From assembly GCA_012960755.1 (NCBI GenBank), contig DUAT01000139.1:35713-47168 (forward strand): DNA of 11,456 nucleotides, given 5' to 3'. This DNA comes from Gammaproteobacteria bacterium. Its GTDB lineage: Bacteria; Pseudomonadota; Gammaproteobacteria; Pseudomonadales; Azotimanducaceae_A. The translations under genes and the position numbers were made by a program. The notes beneath the pieces were generated by a model, which searched no databases, was not told the DNA's origin, and saw only the letters and a list, made by a program, of their open reading frames with translations. This document shows, in pieces, positions 6,550-11,456 of this stretch; within the stretch, counting starts at the first letter, position 1; each line of letters begins with the position of its first letter.

Positions 6550-6927
6550 ATGGAATGCCCAAAGTGCCATTCAGCCATGGAAGAAATAACTTACGGTCGA
6601 AATATGACCGTCGACCGTTGCACCAACTGTAAAGGCATCTGGTTTGATGTTGGCGAGGCAGAAACCCTCAAGGGCAAATGGATGTCAGAGTTTATCGACA
6701 GTGGTGATCCCGAGCTTGGCAAGGAATACAACAAGATCGAAGATGTTGACTGTCCACGATGCGGCAAACGCATGGAGAAAATAGCAGATCCAAAGCAGCC
6801 GCATATATGGTATGAAGCTTGTAACGATCATGGCATGTATTTCGATGCTGGCGAATTTACCGACTACAAGTATGAGACATTACTAGATAGGTTTCGTGAC
6901 CTGATTACCGGCAAGCGAAGCGGCTGA
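6550..6927 (+). CDS. Double zinc-ribbon protein (TFIIB-type, zf-TFIIB family)
   Basis: This 125-residue acidic protein carries two copies of the bacterial zf-TFIIB zinc ribbon. The first has CPKC (Cys3, Cys6) and CTNCKGIWFDVGE (Cys24, Cys27). The second has CPRC (Cys68, Cys71) and CNDHGMYFDAGE (Cys91, His94), so its fourth ligand is probably His. The aromatic-D-x-GE ending after each second knuckle is a hallmark of the family. The molecular role of these small bacterial proteins is not established; metal or nucleic-acid binding is inference. The ATG has only a weak site (GAGA, 5 nt upstream), but the CPKC follows at once as in relatives, so the start is credible. The promoter at 6424 lies upstream and xthA starts 66 bp downstream, possibly in the same transcript. 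Confidence 0.9.
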   Translation: MECPKCHSAMEEITYGRNMTVDRCTNCKGIWFDVGEAETLKGKWMSEFIDSGDPELGKEYNKIEDVDCPRCGKRMEKIADPKQPHIWYEACNDHGMYFDAGEFTDYKYETLLDRFRDLITGKRSG

Positions 6928-6993
6928 TAATACACAACCGGCCGTTTATTCTCTGGAAAATTGGAATTGTGAGAGTTATCAGGTAGTTATCCT

Positions 6994-7818
6994 ATGCGTG
7001 TCGTCTCGTTCAACGTGAACAGCATTCGGGTCCGATTGCATCAATTGGAAGCCGTTATCAAGAGTCACAACCCGGAGATTATTGGTCTTCAGGAAACCAA
7101 GGTAACTGATGAGGAATTTCCCGTTGAGGAGATCAATCAACTCGGTTACGAGGTCAGTTACCACGGTCAAAAAACCCATTACGGCGTTGCTCTGCTATCC
7201 AGGAAGCCCGCCACCAGCATTGATAAGGGATTTGCCGACGACGATGCTGACAGCCAACGGCGGTTTATTACCGGCCGTTTTCCATTGTCCGATGGTCGTC
7301 ATTTGACCGCGATAAATGGCTATTATCCCCAGGGCGAAAAACGCACCCATCCAACTAAATTCCCTGCAAAAGAGAAGTACTATGCTGACATGCTGACTTA
7401 CCTCAGCACCCATTGCTCCGCGCAGGAACCCGTTATCGTCATGGGAGACATGAACGTCGCCCCGCTGGATCTGGATATTGGCATTGGCGAACCGAATAAA
7501 AAACGTTGGTTAAAGGATGGCAAAACCAGTTTCCTGCCGGAAGAAAGAGACTGGCTTGCGAAAATTACCGATTGGGGCTTGTTCGACTCATATCGACTCC
7601 ACCATCCGGAAGTTGAAGATCTTTTCAGCTGGTTCGACTATCGAAGTCGTGGTTTCGAGCGGGATCCCAGGCGAGGATTGAGAATTGACCTGATTCTGGG
7701 TTCAAGCGCATTACGGAGCCAGAGCGTAGCGGCTGGTATTGATTACAATATAAGAGCGATGAATAAGCCATCTGATCACTGTCCGATCTGGACTGAATTC
7801 GATATCAGCCTTGCCTAG
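6994..7818 (+). CDS. xthA: Exodeoxyribonuclease III
   Basis: The 274-residue protein follows the E. coli ExoIII sequence closely from end to end. This Mg-dependent endonuclease/exonuclease/phosphatase-fold enzyme cuts 5' of abasic sites, and has 3'-5' exonuclease and 3'-phosphatase activity, in base excision repair. Expected active-site residues are all present: Asn7 (FNVNS), Glu34 (GLQETKV), Tyr110 (INGYYPQG), Asp152 and Asn154 (MGDMN), Asp232 (LRIDL), and His262 (KPSDHCP). It also has FSWFDYRS (211-218). The ATG at 6994 begins the protein exactly where E. coli's begins; the ribosome site is weak (CAGG about 10 nt upstream). It lies 66 bp after the zinc-ribbon gene and may be read through from it. 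Its TAG (7816-7818) overlaps the stop of the convergent YceI gene. Confidence 0.97.
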   Translation: MRVVSFNVNSIRVRLHQLEAVIKSHNPEIIGLQETKVTDEEFPVEEINQLGYEVSYHGQKTHYGVALLSRKPATSIDKGFADDDADSQRRFITGRFPLSDGRHLTAINGYYPQGEKRTHPTKFPAKEKYYADMLTYLSTHCSAQEPVIVMGDMNVAPLDLDIGIGEPNKKRWLKDGKTSFLPEERDWLAKITDWGLFDSYRLHHPEVEDLFSWFDYRSRGFERDPRRGLRIDLILGSSALRSQSVAAGIDYNIRAMNKPSDHCPIWTEFDISLA

Positions 7819-8444
7819 GGCGGCTCTTCAACCGGAACAAACAGCAGCCCGAAGCTGACTGGTATGGCCATGGTGATGGACTTTAGCCCGGCCACCTCAC
7901 GTAATGCTTCAATGCCTGCCACCAGGCTGAATTGACCCGCATCAATCACAACGGGTTTTTGGCTGCTGACGTAAAAGCTATCCGGGGTTACCTTGACAAC
8001 GGTCAACGGAATTTCCAGATCAACTTTTTTGCCATGCAGATCCAGCTGGGCGCTGATTGTCATTGATTTTGATCCACCAGCGGGTGTTGAGGTAATGGAA
8101 TCCACCGGGATCCGGGTACTGATGACAGCCCGCGGGAACGACACCGTCTCAAACAACATGCCTAGCATTCGTTCATTACGAATTGGAATCAGGGTCTCCA
8201 CGCTGGCCAGATCGATAATGACGTCGACCCTCAGCGCTGCTTCATCAATTTTCGAGGCTGTACCCGCTACGGACCTGAAATAGTGCGATTCAACCACTGA
8301 TCCATTTTTCACCGAGACAAAACTGACCGTCGAGGCCGTGGCATCCAGTTTCCAGTCGGCAAATATCGGGTACGGTAAGATCCAGCCAAGGATCATCAGG
8401 ACGCAAAAGAAAGGTTTTATCGATTTATTATTCGTTGTGTTCAA
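7815..8444 (-). CDS. YceI-family secreted lipid-binding protein
   Basis: The mature sequence starts ADWKLDATASTVSFVSVKNG and continues with an IDLASVETLIPIRNERM segment, DLHGKKVDLEIPL and a C-terminal VSFGLLFV. This is the lipocalin-like beta-barrel pattern of the YceI family, members of which bind polyisoprenoid or amide lipids in the periplasm. I choose a TTG start at 8444: GGGGAG (8457-8452) lies 7 nt before it, and it yields a compact signal peptide (about 1-29, cleavage after PIFA). A longer GTG start at 8471 would place nine more residues inside the upstream VanZ-like gene and has no site. The protein is then 209 residues. It starts 4 bp after the VanZ-like stop, so it is the third gene of the pyrF unit. 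Its TAG shares a CTAG with the xthA stop. The ligand is unknown. Confidence 0.87.
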   Translation of the reverse strand: MNTTNNKSIKPFFCVLMILGWILPYPIFADWKLDATASTVSFVSVKNGSVVESHYFRSVAGTASKIDEAALRVDVIIDLASVETLIPIRNERMLGMLFETVSFPRAVISTRIPVDSITSTPAGGSKSMTISAQLDLHGKKVDLEIPLTVVKVTPDSFYVSSQKPVVIDAGQFSLVAGIEALREVAGLKSITMAIPVSFGLLFVPVEEPP

Positions 8445-8448
8445 AATC

Positions 8449-8820
8449 TCACTCCCCAGCCCTGAGCTCACGCAGGCACTGTATACGGTTAATCAAGGGC
8501 CTCAGAACCAGGTACAAGGCAATCCCCAACAGGTCTGCAAGCACATCGTTCCATTCGAAGTATCGATAATCTAGTGACCACTGTATACACTCAAGCGCGA
8601 TGCCATAGCAGGCCAACCCGAGCCAATTGATCCAGCCCAGCGAGGGGAAAGAGAAATCGGCCAGCAATGCCAGCACGATAAACGCGAATGAATGATTCCA
8701 CTTATCCCCGACCAGATCAATACCACCTGGTGGATCCGGCGTGACAGCCAACCAGGTAATGACCAACAGGGTAAATGTAAAGCAGGCGCGAAACAGTACT
8801 CGTCGAGCCGAGAGGCTCAC
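8449..8820 (-). CDS. VanZ-like family small integral membrane protein
   Basis: The 123-residue protein has four predicted membrane helices (about 8-27, 43-60, 62-80 and 93-110). The family pattern is present: DKWNHSFAFIVLALL (39-53), ECIQ (77-80), RYFEWNDVLADLLG (86-99). VanZ itself gives low-level teicoplanin resistance, but most chromosomal VanZ-like proteins have no known role, so resistance should not be inferred. The start is a GTG whose first bases form GTGA with the pyrF stop, indicating translational coupling; no independent ribosome site is clear. The gene ends 4 bp before the TTG of the YceI gene. It is the middle gene of a pyrF-vanZ-like-yceI unit. Confidence 0.88.
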   Translation of the reverse strand: MSLSARRVLFRACFTFTLLVITWLAVTPDPPGGIDLVGDKWNHSFAFIVLALLADFSFPSLGWINWLGLACYGIALECIQWSLDYRYFEWNDVLADLLGIALYLVLRPLINRIQCLRELRAGE

Positions 8821-9623
8821 TTGCCGAGAACGCTGATCTGGTCCCGGGTGTCTTTGGCTACCTGCCGTGCTTTTGCAGCAAAATCAGACTGATCCGACGC
8901 ATACAACACGGCCCGGGCAGAGTTAACAATCATACCGCCGCCCTTCCCTGCCTCCATCATGGCCTTAACGTCGGCTTTCTGCGCTCCAACACCCGGCAGC
9001 AGTAAATTCATCTTCCCCACTATCTTCCTGATGATGGCAATCTCTTCCGGCCTTGTGGCACCCACCACCAGACCAACATTGTGATTCTGATTCCATTGCG
9101 ATGCTGCGAGTTCCGCGACGTGTTCGTACACCCGCTGACCCGAGTCCAGTACCAGGTTCTGGAGATCGGACCCGCCAGGGTTCGAGGTCCGGCAAAGGAT
9201 AAAGATGCCCTTGTCTGCGTATTCAAGGAAGGGCTCCATTGCGTCGAAACCCATGTAGGGGTTTATCGTCACCGCGTCCGCCCCGTAGCGCTCAAAAGCT
9301 TCTTTCGCATACATTTTAGCGGTACTGCCAATATCACCGCGCTTGAAATCCAGCAAAACCGGGACGCCTTTATCCTGAGCATATGCGATGGTCTTTTCTA
9401 GTGTTTCTTCCGCTGCGACGCCCGCGTAGTAGGCAATTTGTGGTTTGTAGCAGCACACCAGGTCACTGGTGGCATCAATAATCTCGCGGTTAAAACTCCA
9501 CATTGGATCAGGATCATTCTGTAGTATCTGCGGGATTCTGTCCGGATCTGTATCCAGACCAATACAAAGCTGAGACTCGCGGTGAATTCGCCTTTCCTCA
9601 ACAGAATCGAAAAAATTAGGCAT
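8817..9623 (-). CDS. pyrF: Orotidine 5'-phosphate decarboxylase, type 2
   Basis: PyrF converts OMP to UMP, the last step of de novo pyrimidine synthesis, in the cytoplasm. Counting from the ATG at 9623 (268 residues), LCIGLDTDPDR (20-30) opens the barrel, LLDFKRGDIGSTA holds the catalytic Asp92, Lys94 and Asp97, and VGATRPEE (187-194) and PGVGAQ (210-215) belong to the phosphate-binding end. The extra length and the KRGDIGSTA form mark the longer type 2 subfamily, not the roughly 240-residue E. coli type. The ATG at 9623 fits the family (MPNFFDSV) and follows GAAAGAG by 6 nt. In-frame starts at 9659 and 9677 would add 12 or 18 unlike residues without a site. The gene begins a unit with the VanZ-like and YceI genes and has a promoter candidate at 9702-9729. 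Confidence 0.95.
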   Translation of the reverse strand: MPNFFDSVEERRIHRESQLCIGLDTDPDRIPQILQNDPDPMWSFNREIIDATSDLVCCYKPQIAYYAGVAAEETLEKTIAYAQDKGVPVLLDFKRGDIGSTAKMYAKEAFERYGADAVTINPYMGFDAMEPFLEYADKGIFILCRTSNPGGSDLQNLVLDSGQRVYEHVAELAASQWNQNHNVGLVVGATRPEEIAIIRKIVGKMNLLLPGVGAQKADVKAMMEAGKGGGMIVNSARAVLYASDQSDFAAKARQVAKDTRDQISVLGK

Positions 9624-9701
9624 AACGCGCTCTTTCAGGGGCCAATCAGGTTGACTCATATTGTCATTACACGTCACTTGTGAACGCTTTTACGTCAACG
9701 A

Positions 9702-9729
9702 AGTATACTGAAAAAACACCCTAAGTCCA
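9702..9729 (-). promoter_or_regulatory. Candidate sigma70 promoter for pyrF
   Basis: On the minus strand TGGACT (9729-9724, four of six matches to TTGACA) and TATACT (9707-9702, five of six matches to TATAAT) are 16 bp apart. The start would fall near 9695, leaving a leader of about 70 nt before the chosen pyrF ATG. No repressor site or attenuator-like hairpin is evident in that leader. Confidence 0.5.
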
Positions 9730-9785
9730 TCAGTATTACGTTTAAGATACTGTTTTTATTGAGTATTTTGACATTTTGAGGCAGT

Positions 9786-9801
9786 TGGCATGGCCTTCGC
9801 A
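9786..9801 (+). promoter_or_regulatory. Possible sigma54 (-24/-12) promoter for the PilZ gene
   Basis: TGGCATG, four bases and TCGCA (9786-9801) fit the sigma54 pattern TGGCACG-N4-TTGCW with two mismatches. The essential GG and GC are in the right register (9787-9788 and 9799-9800). A start near 9812 would give a leader of about 30 nt. The isolated TTGACA at 9768-9773 has no matching -10, so this is the better candidate here. It could still be chance. Confidence 0.38.
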
Positions 9802-9842
9802 TTACTCTAGGCAGTGTTTCATTTCAGGATACAATCTATTAC

Positions 9843-10268
9843 ATGACTACTTCACTACTAAGGTCCAAGATTATCAGTCTAAACGACGCACATCGTCTTG
9901 TTCGAAAAGACGGGCATGATATGAATGAGCAGAGTGAACGGCGACGGGATGCCCGACACGACGCCAACGAGCGCCTGTTTGTACAGATTGTCGCTTGTAA
10001 GCAATCTTCTCTGGTCGGTACCACGGTTTCTTGCCAGGCTATAGACATCTCGGCCGGTGGTTTAAAGATAGAGACGGGTTCAAACATTCCTAACGGTTGC
10101 CGTTTGGATATCTGGGTGGATATCGTTTCGAGGCCAGGCAAGTTCTTTCTCACCAGCGACGTGCGCTGGAGCCGTATGACGGATGAAGGTCTATGCCTGC
10201 TCGGTGTTGAGCTGCATGAAGGTGCTACCACCGATATTGAGGAATGGCGAAGAACCTGCTCCTCCTAA
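9843..10268 (+). CDS. Single-domain PilZ protein, probable c-di-GMP receptor
   Basis: The 141-residue frame ends in a PilZ domain. RRRDAR (33-38) supplies the RxxxR c-di-GMP motif, and DISAGG (68-73) the second D/N-x-S-x-x-G motif; both are intact, so the protein should bind cyclic di-GMP. It has no other domain and no membrane segment. It probably acts as a cytoplasmic adaptor for motility, adhesion or secretion; the partner is unknown. The start is uncertain. The ATG at 9843 gives a 26-residue leader unlike typical PilZ proteins, with AGGA 13 nt upstream. The ATG at 9921 (MNEQSERRR) is where many PilZ proteins start but also has a poor ribosome site (GACGGG region). It is a single gene, divergent from pyrF and convergent with cysS, and may be under sigma54 control. 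Confidence 0.88.
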   Translation: MTTSLLRSKIISLNDAHRLVRKDGHDMNEQSERRRDARHDANERLFVQIVACKQSSLVGTTVSCQAIDISAGGLKIETGSNIPNGCRLDIWVDIVSRPGKFFLTSDVRWSRMTDEGLCLLGVELHEGATTDIEEWRRTCSS

Positions 10269-10294
10269 AGTCCTCTGCCCCCTACATTCATTAA

Positions 10295-10328
10295 CCAGGG
10301 TCACTGATTTACTCTTTTTTGACCCTGG
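10295..10328. repeat. 9-bp inverted repeat at the convergent PilZ/cysS 3' ends
   Basis: CCAGGGTCA (10295-10303) pairs perfectly with TGACCCTGG (10320-10328) around a 16-nt loop. The right arm lies inside the last codons of cysS, and the cysS TAA is in the loop. Neither strand has a T-run after the stem; on the plus strand the T-run (10315-10320) is at the end of the loop. It may stop convergent transcripts or protect 3' ends, but it is not a textbook intrinsic terminator. Confidence 0.45.
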
Positions 10329-11456
10329 GTCCCTCTTTCGTATCTTCGATCACATACCCTGCTGACAAGGCTTCATCCCTTAACTCATCAGCTCTCTGCC
10401 AGTCTTGTTCGCGCCTGGCCGTTTCCCTCTTCTGGGCTATTTCGAGAATCACAGACGGTATTTCAACTTTCTCTGGCTGCCAGTTTTCGATCCCAAGACC
10501 AAGCACTTCATCAAACGACAACAGGGTTGCCTTCTTGGCGGCCGGGTCTGCATCGGCCCGAACCAGATCCCAGGTAACAGCAAGGGCCCGGGGCAGGTTT
10601 AAATCTTCGTTAACACAGTTCATGAACCGTTGTTGGTACTCAGGCAGGATCGCTGAGGGTTCACCCCAGCTGTAGGCGGCGCGGTAGAGTCTGTCCAGGG
10701 CCACCTGACTGGCTCTAAGGCTATCCCAACTGAAAGACATCTGGGTTCTGTAGTGCGCACTGAGGCAGAAAAAACGGTAAACAAGTGGGTCGACACCCTC
10801 CTCTATCAAGGAGTCAAGCCTAAGGAATTCTCCCGACGATTTAGACATCTTGGCATTGTCCAATTGCAGAAAATAACCGTGCATCCAGAAATTTGCCAGC
10901 CGTGTACCCCGGCTCGCCTCGGTCTGTGCGATCTCATTGGTATGGTGTATCGGAATATGATCTTCACCGCCGCAGTGAATATCAAAGAAGTCTCCGAGAT
11001 ACCTGGCCGACATGGCAGAACATTCGATATGCCAGCCTGGAAATCCTGTTCCCCAGGGGCTTTCCCACTCCATCTGGCGTTGTTCATTTTCGGGTGAGAA
11101 CTTCCACAGGGCAAAATCGGTGACGTGTTGCCGCTCGCTGTCCACCCTGGCTCCAGCCATCAATCCATTGGTATCCAGACGAGCCAGATAGCCGTAGTTA
11201 TTCAGCTTGCGAGAGTTGAAATAAATACCGTCACTGGTTCTGTAGGTAAATCCCTTTGACTCCAGATCTCCAATGAATTCAATCTGCTCTTTAATATGAT
11301 CTGTTGCCCGACACCAGATGTCGGGTTCATTAATCGCCAGTCGGGCCAGGTCTATTTTAAAGGCGTCTGTGTAGTAGTCAGCCATCTCCCAGGCGGTCAT
11401 CCCGCTTCTTTTCGAGCCGACTTCCATCTTGTCTTCGCACGTATCGGCGTCGGAGG
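10309..11456 (-). CDS. cysS: Cysteine-tRNA ligase, C-terminal 381 residues (5' end outside window)
   Basis: The frame is open through the right edge (DADTCEDKM precedes the first Met at 11427), so that Met is internal and the HIGH-motif end is missing. The enzyme charges tRNA-Cys with cysteine. Counting from that Met, GWHIECSAM (131-139) and HHTNEIAQ (161-168) supply Cys136, His161 and Glu165, spaced like the E. coli zinc ligands C209, H234 and E238. KMSKS (193-197) is the ATP-binding signature. The fourth zinc ligand lies upstream, out of view. Around the zinc site the sequence is [17 protein letters not shown], where E. coli has the GGGSDLMFPHHENE form, so this is a divergent CysS variant that keeps all visible catalytic residues. 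A usual C-terminal helical region ends GPRVKKE. It converges with the PilZ gene 40 bp away. Confidence 0.95.
   Translation of the reverse strand, partial: SDADTCEDKMEVGSKRSGMTAWEMADYYTDAFKIDLARLAINEPDIWCRATDHIKEQIEFIGDLESKGFTYRTSDGIYFNSRKLNNYGYLARLDTNGLMAGARVDSERQHVTDFALWKFSPENEQRQMEWESPWGTGFPGWHIECSAMSARYLGDFFDIHCGGEDHIPIHHTNEIAQTEASRGTRLANFWMHGYFLQLDNAKMSKSSGEFLRLDSLIEEGVDPLVYRFFCLSAHYRTQMSFSWDSLRASQVALDRLYRAAYSWGEPSAILPEYQQRFMNCVNEDLNLPRALAVTWDLVRADADPAAKKATLLSFDEVLGLGIENWQPEKVEIPSVILEIAQKRETARREQDWQRADELRDEALSAGYVIEDTKEGPRVKKE

Noticed and set aside
6936..6955. The short CCGGCCG dyad followed by TTTATT as an intrinsic terminator after the zinc-ribbon gene.
   Set aside because: The stem is too short and lacks a loop, so it would not terminate efficiently.
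8449..8820. A glycopeptide-resistance role for the VanZ-like protein.
   Set aside because: No vanA/H/X/R/S-type genes are present and most VanZ-like proteins are unrelated to resistance.
9768..9796. TTGACA at 9768-9773 as a sigma70 promoter for the PilZ gene.
   Set aside because: No -10-like hexamer occurs at 16-18 bp; the expected place reads TGGCCT.
10309..11427. A complete short CysS starting at the ATG at 11427.
   Set aside because: The frame stays open upstream to the edge with family-like residues, and the HIGH domain would be missing.

Overview
The window looks like ordinary chromosomal DNA of a gammaproteobacterium. The exonuclease III and tRNA 2-selenouridine synthase are close to what I recall of the E. 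coli proteins along their full length. Genes are tightly packed, with GTGA-type overlaps, and base composition looks even throughout. I see no phage, transposon, CRISPR, defence or biosynthetic island. The species cannot be fixed from the sequence; a type 2 PyrF and an uncommon form of CysS suggest something outside the enterics.

Layout. (1) 1-1480: the N-terminus of a TetR-type regulator (minus, cut by the window edge) diverges from an acyl-CoA dehydrogenase (plus). They are probably a regulator and its target in acyl-CoA metabolism. (2) 1509-5406, minus: a three-gene unit transcribed as secreted penicillin-acylase-type Ntn hydrolase, then mnmH/selU overlapping it by 4 bp, then a small protein of unknown function. 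(3) 5596-6186, plus: an exported SYLF (Ysc84-like) protein. (4) 6187-6549: a 363-bp gap with an 18-bp tandem repeat, a 16-bp palindrome, nested direct and inverted repeats, and a near-consensus sigma70 promoter. It drives (5) a double zinc-ribbon protein (6550-6927), followed by xthA (6994-7818). (6) 7815-9623, minus: pyrF, then a VanZ-like membrane protein (GTGA overlap), then a YceI-type secreted lipid-binding protein on a TTG start. This unit meets xthA head-on, and both stop codons share one CTAG. (7) 9843-10268, plus: a single-domain PilZ protein, probably a c-di-GMP receptor, behind a sequence resembling a sigma54 promoter. (8) 10309 to the right edge, minus: cysS, cut at its 5' end.

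Functional links are mostly housekeeping: DNA repair (xthA), pyrimidine synthesis (pyrF), tRNA charging and modification (cysS, mnmH) and envelope functions (acylase, SYLF, VanZ-like, YceI). The points most worth a second look are the displaced catalytic Glu in the acyl-CoA dehydrogenase, the acylase-mnmH-unknown operon, the structured control region at 6247-6549, the possible sigma54 control of the PilZ gene, and the CysS variant. No novel multi-gene system is evident.
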